Positions 1 to 8,200 of a stretch of 64,000 nt of DNA are shown piece by piece. Every line of letters begins with the position of its first letter. Position 1 is the stretch's first letter. The DNA lies in contig NZ_JBHSRI010000038.1 of assembly GCF_042658845.1 (NCBI RefSeq), forward strand, positions 62,001-126,000. The letters are read 5' to 3'. The notes beneath the pieces were generated by a model. It was not told the DNA's origin. It saw only the letters and a list, made by a program, of their open reading frames with translations, and searched no databases. The translations under genes and the position numbers were made by a program. The DNA is from Paenisporosarcina macmurdoensis (lineage in GTDB: Bacteria; Bacillota; Bacilli; Bacillales_A; Planococcaceae).

Positions 1-1
1 A

Positions 2-187
2 CTAAAGGTTGATGGAGTCTATCCGGATAAAGAATCCATACGTTCTGAAACGTATCCCATAACAGCCGAGTTTTACGCAATTACAGCAGGGACAACCAAT
101 CCACATGCACAAGCATTGATTGATTGGATCTTGTCTGAAGAAGGACAAGCGTTGGTAGAAAAAACGGGATATGTACCTATCGATTAA
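2..187 (+). CDS. Phosphate-type ABC transporter substrate-binding protein, C-terminal end
   Basis: The gene enters from the left edge; only the last 61 residues are seen. The segment around ITAEFYAITAGTTNPHAQ and the ending WILSEEGQALVEKTGYVPI is typical of the C-terminal lobe of PstS-like periplasmic-binding (PBP_like) proteins, which bind phosphate or a related oxyanion outside the membrane and deliver it to an ABC permease. The frame is open from base 2 to TAA at 185-187 and is followed by a strong terminator. The exact ligand cannot be told from this piece; some PBP-like proteins of this family bind molybdate or tungstate. Confidence 0.75.
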   Translation, partial: LKVDGVYPDKESIRSETYPITAEFYAITAGTTNPHAQALIDWILSEEGQALVEKTGYVPID

Positions 188-240
188 CATTCTAGTATAT
201 GTAATCTTTGAGGCAAGTAGCGTATTAAAAATAGGTAGAA

Positions 241-287
241 AGCCAGTGCGTTGACAATGCGGAATTGTCAAAGTACTGGCTCTTTTT
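241..287 (+). terminator. Rho-independent terminator
   Basis: Outer arms AGCCAGT (241-247) and ACTGGCT (275-281) enclose inner arms TTGACAAT (251-258) and ATTGTCAA (264-271), followed by a T-rich run. It ends the binding-protein gene. Confidence 0.85.
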
Positions 288-324
288 ATGATAAAATAGA
301 ACAAATAGAAAGGGTGAAATATTC

Positions 325-525
325 ATGGCAAATGGTCAAATTCGCGCAGATGTAAAACCAGGATTAGAAGTAAATGTAATATTGAAGAAAGACCAACGTT
401 CAGGTGTTAAAACAACAGGAATCGTCAAGGATTTACTAACGAATTCTCCTCGTCATCCTCACGGTATTAAAGTTCGACTGGAAGATGGACAAGTAGGTCG
501 TGTGTGTGAAATTTTACCTTCATAA
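325..525 (+). CDS. ywbE: YwbE family protein
   Basis: A 66-residue protein that matches the YwbE family (DUF2196) along its whole length: basic start, a central TGIVKDLLTNSPRHPHGIKV block and the closing GQVGRVCEIL. These small proteins are conserved in Bacillales and many other bacteria and appear to be a single small beta-rich domain; no biochemical role is established. The ribosome binding site AAAGGGTG lies 9 bases before the ATG. Terminator hairpins lie upstream, and the next gene starts 18 bases after the stop, so the two may be cotranscribed. Confidence 0.9.
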   Translation: MANGQIRADVKPGLEVNVILKKDQRSGVKTTGIVKDLLTNSPRHPHGIKVRLEDGQVGRVCEILPS

Positions 526-543
526 CGTAAGGATGGGTAGGAC

Positions 544-927
544 ATGAATTTTTACGTAGCATCTAGTTTTCAAAACAAAGTAATAGTAAGAACGGTGTCA
601 CAACAACTCAAACAACTTGGGTGGCACCTTACATATGATTGGACACAAACCGAACGAGCTAATTCCCATGAAGACTTACGCAAAATAGGAACTCTTGAAA
701 AGAAAGCTATTGCCGATTCTGATGTCGTTGTTGTGCTATTACCCGGTGGAAAGGGAAGTCACATTGAACTTGGGCTAGCAATCGCCTGGCAAAAAAGAAC
801 GTTTCTCTATTCTCCGAACAAAGAGGCGATGGATATGCAGACGACCAGCACATTCTATCATTTACCTGAAGTTCAGATATGTGAAGGGTCAATTGAAGAA
901 TTAATTTCAACAATTCATAAGAATTAG
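544..927 (+). CDS. Nucleoside 2-deoxyribosyltransferase-like protein
   Basis: A 127-residue protein with the compact Rossmann-like plan of the nucleoside 2-deoxyribosyltransferase superfamily: an N-terminal strand NFYVASSFQ, a middle strand ADSDVVVVLLPGGKGSHIELG (about residues 57-77) and a glutamate (E75) where the family has its catalytic Glu. Family members cleave the N-glycosidic bond of deoxynucleosides or related nucleotides, for instance in base exchange or nucleotide clean-up. The substrate is not known here, and some relatives are non-catalytic. A GATG-type RBS (GGATGGGTAGG) precedes the ATG. It probably shares a transcript with ywbE. Confidence 0.65.
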   Translation: MNFYVASSFQNKVIVRTVSQQLKQLGWHLTYDWTQTERANSHEDLRKIGTLEKKAIADSDVVVVLLPGGKGSHIELGLAIAWQKRTFLYSPNKEAMDMQTTSTFYHLPEVQICEGSIEELISTIHKN

Positions 928-1101
928 GCTTTGTTATAGATGCGTTGATATTGAATTCCCATCGAAAAAGTGCTTAGTGCAAATGTAAGATAAATGACAG
1001 GATCAATTAATAGAGCGCATAAAAAGCTATGTAAGTTTATCCTGTTGATGTTGAAAATAATTAACAATATTCTTTGAAAAATGACCAGGGGAGATGACGA
1101 T

Positions 1102-1788
1102 ATGAGACAAGTAATTGCTTTAGGTGGTGGAGGCTTTTCTATGGAGCCAGAAAATCCATTATTAGACAGATATATTCTACAACAATGTAAGAAAGAGAAC
1201 CCAAAGATTTGTTTTATTGGCACAGCTAGTGGGGATGCAGAAGGATATATAGAGCGCTTTTATAACTTCTTCAGACTGGAAAACTGTGAACCAACACATC
1301 TTTCATTGTTTAAACCACATACAAGTGATATCAAGAAGTTTATTATGGATCAAGATATTATCTACGTTGGTGGTGGGAATACCAAAAATCTGATGGTGCT
1401 TTGGCGTGAATGGGAACTCGATGTGATTCTTCGACATGCTTACGATAATGGTACAATCCTAGCCGGTTTGAGTGCAGGTGCGCTTTGTTGGTTTGAAGAT
1501 GGACTAACAGATTCTTACGGCACAGGGTACGAACCCATTGCTGGTCTTGGTATATTACGTGGCAGTCATTGTCCTCACTATGATGGTGCAGAAGATCGAG
1601 GATCTACCTATCAAAAGGCCATTCAAGATGGAGAGATTGGAAGTGGCTTTGCTGCAGACGATGGAGTTGCTCTTCACTTTATTGATGAAGAAATGCATCG
1701 AGTAGTCAGTTCTCGTCCGAATGCACAAGGTTATCGAGTAGATAAAGATAAAGAAACGAAGTTATCTTCTCATTATTTAGGCTCTTAG
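1102..1788 (+). CDS. Peptidase E (S51 family)
   Basis: A 228-residue member of peptidase family S51, whose classical member is the aspartyl dipeptidase PepE. Visible marks are GGGGFSME near the N terminus, YVGGGNT at about 88-94, and the nucleophile elbow GLSAGA with Ser124; a later GSHCPHYDG segment resembles the region of the catalytic His. I prefer ATG 1102 over an in-frame ATG at 1081 because AGGGGAG at 1087-1093 is correctly placed for it. The next gene starts about 20-30 bases on, so this is probably the first gene of a five-gene operon ending with an M19 dipeptidase, which suggests shared work on small peptides or amino-acid derivatives. Confidence 0.85.
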   Translation: MRQVIALGGGGFSMEPENPLLDRYILQQCKKENPKICFIGTASGDAEGYIERFYNFFRLENCEPTHLSLFKPHTSDIKKFIMDQDIIYVGGGNTKNLMVLWREWELDVILRHAYDNGTILAGLSAGALCWFEDGLTDSYGTGYEPIAGLGILRGSHCPHYDGAEDRGSTYQKAIQDGEIGSGFAADDGVALHFIDEEMHRVVSSRPNAQGYRVDKDKETKLSSHYLGS

Positions 1789-1817
1789 TTCAATAGTAGA
1801 AAAGGGAGGTGCTGACG

Positions 1818-2462
1818 ATTTACATTCCATCTTATTTTGAACTAAAAAGTGAGCGAGAAATGCATGAAGTAATAAGAGACCATGGATTTGCAACCATTAC
1901 ATCGCTCCATAATGGGTCGTTGACCGCTACACATCTCCCCTTACTGTTGAGTAAGGACAAGAAGGAACTAGTTGGTCATTTTTCAAAGGGAAATCAACAA
2001 TGGAAAGACATATCAGGTCAGGAAGTATTGGTCGTGTTTCAAGGACCTCATTGTTATATTTCTCCTTCTTGGTATGAAAACCAAGACACGGTTCCTACGT
2101 GGAATTATGTCACGGTTCATGTGAATGGCAAGGTTCAATTACTGGACGATGAAGATCCACGTCTTTGGCAGTCCATGGTGAATTTAACAACAAAATATGA
2201 ACAGCCAAATAGTCAATACGATTTACATATTGTAGACCCAACGTATATTAAAGCATTATCAAAAGGTGTAATTGGTTTTACTATTTCTATCGATAATATC
2301 GAAGGGAAGGCAAAGCTTAGTCAAAATCATTCGAAGGAGCGAGTAGAACGAGTGATTGCAGAACTTTCGAAAAAGAGTAACTCAAATGAACAAGAGATTG
2401 CGAAATGGATGAGTAAAAAATCACTACCAATTACTCTTGAGGTGCAGAAAAATGGAGATTAG
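1818..2462 (+). CDS. paiB: PaiB-type FMN-binding transcriptional regulator
   Basis: About 214 residues of the PaiB family (FMN-binding split barrel), which in Bacillus subtilis takes part with the acetyltransferase PaiA in repression of sporulation and degradative-enzyme genes. Recognisable blocks are YIPSYFEL at the start, the ATHLPLL segment, GNQQW, VVFQGPHCYISPSWYE and VPTWNYVTVHVNG. Start choice is odd: the family normally begins Met-Tyr-Ile-Pro, and here that position is an ATT at 1818, 8 bases after AAGGGAGG (1802-1809). The only in-frame conventional start is GTG 1809, which overlaps the Shine-Dalgarno itself. It overlaps the next gene, a GNAT acetyltransferase, by 11 bases, mirroring the paiA-paiB pairing. 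Confidence 0.85.
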   Translation: MYIPSYFELKSEREMHEVIRDHGFATITSLHNGSLTATHLPLLLSKDKKELVGHFSKGNQQWKDISGQEVLVVFQGPHCYISPSWYENQDTVPTWNYVTVHVNGKVQLLDDEDPRLWQSMVNLTTKYEQPNSQYDLHIVDPTYIKALSKGVIGFTISIDNIEGKAKLSQNHSKERVERVIAELSKKSNSNEQEIAKWMSKKSLPITLEVQKNGD

Positions 2463-2955
2463 AAAATTAACCAGTGAAGATGCTAAAGCATATTGGGACT
2501 TGAGACTCGAAGCATTGCAACAAGATCCGGAAGCTTTTGCCACTACTTATAAAGATGCGATATCAAGAGTGGACCCATTGATACGAGTAGCAAGGAACTT
2601 GGATTCTGAGGTTTCTGCAACGTTGGGTGCATTTATCGATAACGAATTAGTAGGTGTGATGACAATTGCAGAAGAAGGAGCTCCAAAACTTCGTCACCGA
2701 GTGAACTTGTTTGCTGTATATGTAACTCCTAGAGTACGTGGTAAACGAATCGGAATGGCCCTTTTACAAGCAGTTATAGAGCATTCAAAACAGTTGCCGG
2801 ATGTTGAAAAAATTAATTTAACGGTGGTATCAACAAATGATCGAGCGATAAAATTATATGAAAAAGTTGGTTTCAAATCATTCGGTCTTGAACACCATGC
2901 GATGAAAATAGATGATACATATGTAGATGAAATTTATATGAGTCTAGCTTGGTAG
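2452..2955 (+). CDS. GNAT family N-acetyltransferase
   Basis: A 167-residue GNAT acetyltransferase. It has the N-terminal IRKLTSEDAKAYWDLRLEAL helix-strand pair, a pyrophosphate-binding motif VRGKRIGMALL at about residues 95-107, and the closing NDRAIKLYEKVGFKSFG. Such enzymes move an acetyl group from acetyl-CoA to an amine; the acceptor is unknown. ATG 2452 has GAGGTG seven bases upstream and lies inside the end of paiB, so translation is coupled. Lying next to paiB it could act like PaiA (polyamine acetyltransferase), but that is only a context argument. Confidence 0.85.
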   Translation: MEIRKLTSEDAKAYWDLRLEALQQDPEAFATTYKDAISRVDPLIRVARNLDSEVSATLGAFIDNELVGVMTIAEEGAPKLRHRVNLFAVYVTPRVRGKRIGMALLQAVIEHSKQLPDVEKINLTVVSTNDRAIKLYEKVGFKSFGLEHHAMKIDDTYVDEIYMSLAW

Positions 2956-2964
2956 GTGAGTATC

Positions 2965-3585
2965 TTGGAAGAGGAAATGTTAGCTGTATTTGATGAGAAT
3001 CACTTGAAAATCGGTGAACAATCTAGAGACATAATTCATAGACAAGGTCTTTGGCATGAGACATTTCATTGCTGGATCGTCCATCTAGAAGAAGGGATAC
3101 CGTATCTTTATTTCCAGCAAAGAAGCAACGTGAAAAAGGATTTCCCGAATTTATTCGATATTACGGCTGCAGGACATTTACTTGCTCATGAATCGGTAAA
3201 TGATGGTATCCGAGAAGTAGAAGAAGAGCTTGGTCTCACTATAAGTATGGAGGAACTCCAGCCCATTGGGATGATTAAAGACACTATTTTGCAAGGGGAA
3301 TTTATTGATAATGAATTCGCTCACACACTTTTATTGATTGCGGAAAAGTTCAATATAGCCTTTCATTTACAGAAAGACGAAGTTAGCGGCATCTTCACTT
3401 CTCCCTTATCGGAAGTGGTACGTTTATACGACAAAAAGGTTGACCGTATATCTTTGCAGTGCATCACTTCTTATAATAAAGAAGTTTCTCAAATAGGTGT
3501 TACACTTAAAGATTTCGTTCCACACGGAATACGATATATGAAAGAAGTGTTGAATAGCATTCAAGAAAAAGGAGAGGAGATATGA
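2965..3585 (+). CDS. Nudix hydrolase, isopentenyl-diphosphate-isomerase-like branch
   Basis: About 206 residues. The segment AAGHLLAHESVNDGIREVEEELG (about 68-90) is a Nudix box with one residue fewer than usual between its first Glu and the RE pair; the REVEEELGL core that binds the metal is intact. The N terminus (LAVFDENHLKIGEQSRDIIHR, then W-H-ETFHCWIV) resembles the YfcD/Idi-like Nudix subgroup, whose members hydrolyse nucleoside or isoprenoid diphosphates. TTG 2965 follows TAGGTG by 6 bases and is preferred over GTG 2956, which sits within that Shine-Dalgarno. It overlaps the next gene by ATGA (3582-3585). Confidence 0.8.
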   Translation: MEEEMLAVFDENHLKIGEQSRDIIHRQGLWHETFHCWIVHLEEGIPYLYFQQRSNVKKDFPNLFDITAAGHLLAHESVNDGIREVEEELGLTISMEELQPIGMIKDTILQGEFIDNEFAHTLLLIAEKFNIAFHLQKDEVSGIFTSPLSEVVRLYDKKVDRISLQCITSYNKEVSQIGVTLKDFVPHGIRYMKEVLNSIQEKGEEI

Positions 3586-4526
3586 AAGTAATCGATTTAC
3601 ATTGTGATGTTTTATATAAATTATCGATAATGAGTGAACCGTTTTCCTTTGGAGATGCAGATGTAATCCAAGCAAACAAAATGAGACTTATTAAAGGAGA
3701 AATACAAGTACAATTCTTTGCGATTTTCATTTCCCCGGAAATACCTCAAAGTGAGAAGTTTACAGCTGCTATGCGTCAAATTGAACTATTTCATTCGAAG
3801 GTGATAACACCCAATCCCGAGATTATTCATATTACAGATTGGACGCAATTAGATTTACTCAAAGAAGGAGAAATCGGTGCTGTTCTAACTCTAGAAGGAG
3901 CGGATGCAATCGGAGAAGACCTAGGCAAGCTGAATGCTTTACTCGATGCAGGTGTGAAACTGGTTGGGTTGACATGGAATCCGGCCAATGCAGTAGCTCA
4001 TGGAGCGGATGAACCTTCTCATTTAGGTCTTAAACCTTTTGGTGAAACCGTTCTAGAGGTTTTAAATGAACGAAATATTATCGTCGACGTGTCTCATTTA
4101 AATGAACAGTCCTTTTGGGATGTACTTCCTAAGGTTAAACATGTACTTGCAAGTCATTCAAATGCTCGAAGTCTATGTGACCACCCGCGTAATTTAACGG
4201 ACCTTCAAGCGAAAGCGTTGGTAGAGAAAGGCGGACACATACATATTGTCTATTACCCACCTTTTATCAAACTGGATTTTGAAGACCTCACGCTTGTAGA
4301 TTTAATGAATCACTTTACTCACTTTGCTAATTTGGTAGGTGAACAACATTTAGGGTTAGGTTCTGACTTTGATGGAATTGCCGTGTTTATTGAAGGGTTA
4401 CAAGATGCAAGTGATACACAGCAAGTAGTTCAAAATTTAAGAAAGCATTTTACCGAAGATGAAGTTAGAGGAATCACCGCAAATAACTTTAAAAATTACA
4501 TTATAAAAGTGATTGCTACTAGCTAG
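3582..4526 (+). CDS. Membrane dipeptidase-type peptidase (M19)
   Basis: A 314-residue metallopeptidase of family M19 (renal dipeptidase fold). Metal ligands expected in the family are visible: H7 and D9 in the N-terminal HCD motif, the bridging Glu in LTLEGADAIG, His in SHLNEQSFWD, and His in ASHSNARS, followed by GLGSDFDGI near residue 260. M19 enzymes cleave dipeptides, often including D-amino acids or processed peptides. The start overlaps the Nudix stop codon, and GAGGAG precedes it, so this is the last gene of the pepE-paiB-GNAT-Nudix operon. A hairpin overlapping its stop codon closes the operon. Confidence 0.88.
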   Translation: MKVIDLHCDVLYKLSIMSEPFSFGDADVIQANKMRLIKGEIQVQFFAIFISPEIPQSEKFTAAMRQIELFHSKVITPNPEIIHITDWTQLDLLKEGEIGAVLTLEGADAIGEDLGKLNALLDAGVKLVGLTWNPANAVAHGADEPSHLGLKPFGETVLEVLNERNIIVDVSHLNEQSFWDVLPKVKHVLASHSNARSLCDHPRNLTDLQAKALVEKGGHIHIVYYPPFIKLDFEDLTLVDLMNHFTHFANLVGEQHLGLGSDFDGIAVFIEGLQDASDTQQVVQNLRKHFTEDEVRGITANNFKNYIIKVIATS

Positions 4527-4541
4527 CAGTCACTTTTCTTT
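4505..4541 (+). terminator. Terminator overlapping the dipeptidase stop codon
   Basis: Arms AAAAGTGATTGCT and AGCAGTCACTTTT (13 bp with one G-T pair) flank a short loop that contains the stop codon, followed by CTTTT. Confidence 0.7.
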
Positions 4542-4947
4542 TGGTAAAACTTTGCTAAAGAATGTTTTTGATATTAAAGAACAGCCAAAAGAGTTCATTT
4601 TCGATTAACATGCGATCGGCCAGCTCGAATGAACGATTATAAGAGTACCGTTTAACAGAAAACACTTTAGTGGAAGGTAAGTGAGTATCACTACAATGAC
4701 AAACCTAAACTTAGATTACATATATGGTGGATGATAGGTTTACAGTCCGCTTCGAAGGCTTTAGCTACTCACAAAATGAGAATCACGAGTATGTGGTTTT
4801 CTTAATTGTTAGCTCAAGTTGACATCACAAATAGACGATAAACAACAGGGAATACTAATGGAACCATTGTAAATGATGTGTTCATTGAAACTTATTACTA
4901 GTTCAACCGTATTATTAAAGACAACATCTAAGAAAAGAGGGACACAT
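4542..4947. repeat. Gene-free gap with degenerate dispersed repeat (4.73-4.83 kb)
   Basis: About 400 bases without a convincing gene. The stretch 4730-4820 is clearly related, in inverted orientation, to two separate pieces of the 61.9-62.7 kb gap: the part around CAGTCCGCTTC (4753-4763) matches the complement of about 62605-62660, and the directly following part around AGTATGTGGTTTTC matches the complement of about 61890-61970. The two pieces are adjacent here but about 650 bases apart in the other copy. Confidence 0.6.
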
Positions 4948-6615
4948 ATGGGACTAACTTTCCTTTATAGCATAGTAATAGCAATCATTGCAGCACTAAT
5001 AATTGTGCCGCTTACATTGCCAAAAGAAAAACGAAAAGGGATTATAGCTGGAGTCATTGGTACAGCGGTTGTTTTAGCGATCATCGTCTTTGTCATCTAT
5101 TATGTAACGAATATAGATCGTAATCTGTCGGCATTATGGCCGCTAGCTATTTTAGCGACGGGGCTTGGTGCATTTTCAGCAAAAGGCAAGGAACAACTTG
5201 TGAAAGGTGTGCTGTTTTTAGCGGCCATTGTCTTTGGTGGATATATGTTAAGTGCAGTATTATTTAACGCAGATGAAAAATTTGAATCCGCAGAAATGAA
5301 ACAAGAAGTTGAAATCGAAGCATTCGATGAAACAGAAACACCAGCAAGTGTGCCTCCAAGATTCGCGCGAAATAAAATGAAAAAAGCTTTTGGTCAAGTA
5401 CCTAACACGAGCTATTACGAATTAGGTAATTTACAAATTCAAAAAGTAAATGATGCATTTGTATATATTGCACCAGTTGAATTTTCTGGGTTTTTCAAAT
5501 GGATGAATGGTGATACAACACCAGGTTATTTCACGATGAGTGCAACTGACTCTTCAGACAACCCTAAGTTTATTGATGCAGAAATGGGCTATACACCATC
5601 TTCATTTCTCCAGAAAAATGTGGCCCGTCATTTACGTTTAGACATGCCGGAAGCGATTTTCTACGGAGACATGCAGCTAGAAATTGATGATGAAGGTGTA
5701 CCACATTATGTCCGCTCATTCGGGAAATTTGTGTCAGCTCGAAATGGCTTTGAAGTAACTGGAGTAGCAGTAGTAAATCCACTATCTGGTGACATTAAAA
5801 CGTATGCACTTAATGAGGTACCAGCTTTTATTGACGGAGCGGTATCACCAGAAGTCGTAAGTTTGCAAAATAGTTACTTTGGGAACTACGTACATGGTTT
5901 CTGGAATAGTAAATTTGGCAAGAAGGACGTGAAATTGCCTTCTGGATATGGAACGGAAGCGAATGTCAGTCCAATCTTTAATGAAGACGGGGACATGTAT
6001 TACTTCACCGATTTTACAAGTCCAAAAGAAGGTGTCGATTCGATGCTCGGGTATGCACTGACAGATGCTCGAACGGGCAAAGCGTCATATTTCACTGGGA
6101 ATATGGAAGAATCTTATATGGATTCACAAGCTACACTTCAAATAATTGAAAAGAGATTTATTGAGAAAAAATGGTCAGGTGAAATGCCGATCCTGTATAA
6201 CTTCTACGGGGAAGCAAGTTGGTTAACACCGGTATTAGATGCCAATGGATTCTTGCAAAATTACTTTATTGTTTCTGCAGCGAACCCTGAAATATCAACT
6301 TTTGCTAACACACCTAACGAAGCCTTAAAACTTTATAAAACAGCGTTGCAACGCGGTGGAAGTACGGTTGATGGAAGTTCGAATGCAGAGGAAGCGAAAG
6401 TAACTGGAAAAGTACAACGTGTGTATAAAGAACGTGTGGGTGACTTTACTCTCGTGTCGTTCATGTTAGCAGATGGAACCAACTATTTGGTCTCCACTGA
6501 AGTGACGCCACTGGCGATTTACTTAGAAGTAGATGACAGCGTAAATGTTTCCTATTTAAACACAGGAGAATTATTCTTACCTGTAAAAGAATTAACAATC
6601 ACTGGATTAGAATAA
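4948..6615 (+). CDS. Membrane-anchored protein of unknown function
   Basis: A 555-residue protein I do not recognise. It opens with three closely spaced hydrophobic segments (about residues 2-22, 30-52 and 60-105 in two blocks), then a long soluble part without Cys pairs or obvious catalytic motifs. The last 70 residues, beginning VTGKVQRVYKERVGDFTLVSF, read like a small beta-barrel (OB-like) domain. ATG 4948 is chosen because AAAGAGGG lies just before it; an in-frame ATG at 4873 has no ribosome binding site and would add an unlikely 25-residue extension. It stands alone between two terminators. Confidence 0.8.
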   Translation: MGLTFLYSIVIAIIAALIIVPLTLPKEKRKGIIAGVIGTAVVLAIIVFVIYYVTNIDRNLSALWPLAILATGLGAFSAKGKEQLVKGVLFLAAIVFGGYMLSAVLFNADEKFESAEMKQEVEIEAFDETETPASVPPRFARNKMKKAFGQVPNTSYYELGNLQIQKVNDAFVYIAPVEFSGFFKWMNGDTTPGYFTMSATDSSDNPKFIDAEMGYTPSSFLQKNVARHLRLDMPEAIFYGDMQLEIDDEGVPHYVRSFGKFVSARNGFEVTGVAVVNPLSGDIKTYALNEVPAFIDGAVSPEVVSLQNSYFGNYVHGFWNSKFGKKDVKLPSGYGTEANVSPIFNEDGDMYYFTDFTSPKEGVDSMLGYALTDARTGKASYFTGNMEESYMDSQATLQIIEKRFIEKKWSGEMPILYNFYGEASWLTPVLDANGFLQNYFIVSAANPEISTFANTPNEALKLYKTALQRGGSTVDGSSNAEEAKVTGKVQRVYKERVGDFTLVSFMLADGTNYLVSTEVTPLAIYLEVDDSVNVSYLNTGELFLPVKELTITGLE

Positions 6616-6616
6616 G

Positions 6617-6650
6617 AAATAGGCTGCCTTTTAAAGGTAGCCTATTTTTT
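6617..6650 (+). terminator. Rho-independent terminator
   Basis: AAATAGGCTGCC and GGTAGCCTATTT arms around TTTTAAA, followed by seven T; ends the 4948-6615 gene. Confidence 0.88.
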
Positions 6651-6984
6651 TAAAAACACCGTTAGTTGAACATCACTTCAGTAACAAAAATCAGGAGTTA
6701 ATGAACATCCCATATTTACAGTGTTTACAGAGGTTTGACACTTTCCACGGGTTGACATAACACTACGATGAGGAAGTATTCAACTTCATTACTCAAGAAG
6801 AGCCAGCTGCCCTGTACAGGGCAGCTGGCTCTTCTAAAAAATTCACTATATTTACTGCTTATTACCGATAATAAACACTTCTTTTTCAAGTTGAATCACT
6901 TTGTGTGTTAGAAACTTCATTTCTGATTTTCCAGCATCTTCTGAGGCTATAAGTTGTTTTGTGGTTTCTTCAAATTACCCATTT
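6651..6984. other. Gap between convergent genes, with palindrome and a possible gene remnant
   Basis: About 330 bases. It contains the perfect palindrome listed separately, a segment (6700-6790) with motifs repeated beyond the PAP2 gene (AATGAACATCCC; GTTGACATAACAC), and on the minus strand at about 6859-6975 a 38-codon open stretch reading like a protein C terminus (ending VIQLEKEVFIIGNKQ) directly after a stop and lacking a start with an RBS. The last may be a gene remnant. Confidence 0.4.
6796..6835. repeat. Perfect 40-bp palindrome
   Basis: Two 20-base arms, AGAAGAGCCAGCTGCCCTGT and its exact complement, meet with no spacer. The T-run is missing on the downstream side in both reading directions: six A follow on the plus strand, so the T-run on the minus strand lies before the hairpin. 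Confidence 0.9.
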
Positions 6985-7674
6985 TTACAATTCTTTTTTC
7001 GCTTTTCTTCCACTATGCCATAAAGTAATTTCAAGTATTGCGATACAGCTGACAAGCCATGTCAGACCAAGTGCTAGCCCACCGATTACGTCTGTAAAGT
7101 AATGAACGCCGAGGGGAAGGCGACTGAAGGCAATTAATAAAATCAGGATTCCAAGGAAGATGTTGATCAGCCATTTTGCTAAGGCATTCAGTTTACTTCT
7201 GATGACCAAGTACATAATAAATCCGTAAAAAACGATCGGGGCGGTTGAATGACCGCTTGGAAAACTGTAGCCAGTTCCATCGTACTCCTCTAATATGTTC
7301 GGGCGATCTCTTAAAAATGCAGCTTTAAGACCACTAATCAAGATTGTAACTCCACCCATTGCAATAACAAAATAAACAATTCTCCACTTTTTCCGCTGAT
7401 AAAAATACCACAGCACGCCAAACATGATAAGAGATCCTACAGTCAGCGCCCAGACCGATCCGAGTTCTGTAATCCATGCGAAAAAGGTCGTAACTCCAGG
7501 TGTTGCAAGGTTTTCAGCAAAGTTCGCGGCATGCTGGTCAATCATGAATTTTTCATTCTCCAGCACCTCTTCACCAAGCTCTATAAATATGTAAAAACCT
7601 CCGCCTATTATTAAAAGTGCAGTAACAATTAAAATATATGTTCTGGAAGGTATTCCCTTTAATGTATTTAGCAT
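6985..7674 (-). CDS. PAP2 family phosphatase
   Basis: A 229-residue integral membrane phosphatase of the PAP2 / lipid phosphatase superfamily. All three signature motifs are present: KAAFLRDRP (KX6RP), FPSGHS (PSGH) and SRLPLGVHYFTD (SRX5HX3D). Hydrophobic stretches give about five to six membrane helices. Relatives remove phosphate from undecaprenyl pyrophosphate, phosphatidic acid or phosphatidylglycerophosphate at the outer face of the membrane; the substrate is not fixed by the sequence. GGAGTG lies before the ATG. It faces the preceding gene convergently and is not part of an operon. Confidence 0.9.
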   Translation of the reverse strand: MLNTLKGIPSRTYILIVTALLIIGGGFYIFIELGEEVLENEKFMIDQHAANFAENLATPGVTTFFAWITELGSVWALTVGSLIMFGVLWYFYQRKKWRIVYFVIAMGGVTILISGLKAAFLRDRPNILEEYDGTGYSFPSGHSTAPIVFYGFIMYLVIRSKLNALAKWLINIFLGILILLIAFSRLPLGVHYFTDVIGGLALGLTWLVSCIAILEITLWHSGRKAKKEL

Positions 7675-8160
7675 AGTACACTCCTATAATTCAGTCGTAA
7701 TAATACGCTTTCCCTGTTTTGAGACATGGGAAACGTGTTAACTGTAATGAACATCCCCAGGTCCTACACTTTCAAATTATTTAAATTAAGAAAATCCGGA
7801 CGATAAACCCGTCCGGACCTTTTTTGTATGTTCTTAAAGTTGTTCTCGTCTGGAATCATTTAAAAACGCTTATATCTCTTCATGTTTTTGGTTATTACTA
7901 TTTTTTTGCTGTCACGCATTTAATTTGAAAATCATGTTTACTACTAACTTTTACGTTTGTATGTTCTGTGCACAATAGGTTGACATAACACATCGACTGA
8001 GAAGTTCTCTCCACGAACAACCCCTACCACCTGGGCTCTATTTTATTCAATTATTTTGTTATGATTCGGATGCGCTCTAACCGTCCGTTATGATTATTTC
8101 ATATGAAATCCCTTTATGAAGCCGTCACAAAAACCGCGATTACTGAACTGATTGATACGA
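7675..8160. other. Gap between PAP2 and dehydrogenase genes
   Basis: About 490 bases upstream of the PAP2 gene and downstream of the 8201 gene. It carries an unattached terminator hairpin (7795-7825) and motifs shared with the other flank of the PAP2 gene. A 46-codon ATG frame at 8103 has no ribosome binding site and runs into the neighbouring gene antisense, so I do not call it. Confidence 0.5.
7795..7825. terminator. Unattached intrinsic terminator
   Basis: TCCGGACG and CGTCCGGA (7795-7802 / 7810-7817) form a GC-rich hairpin followed by CCTTTTTT on plus and by TTTTCTT on minus. No gene leads directly into it on either strand; it could end an unannotated small RNA. Confidence 0.75.
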
Positions 8161-8197
8161 AAAAGGCTGTCTCGATATTAATTCGAGATAGCCTTTT
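8161..8197 (-). terminator. Terminator of the dehydrogenase gene
   Basis: Arms AAAAGGCTGTCTCGA and TCGAGATAGCCTTTT with a 7-base loop; on minus followed by a T-run. Confidence 0.85.
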
Positions 8198-8200
8198 GAT

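Noticed and set aside
4873..4947. Longer N terminus for the 4948 membrane protein
   Set aside because: No Shine-Dalgarno before 4873, while ATG 4948 has a good one and begins directly with a membrane segment.
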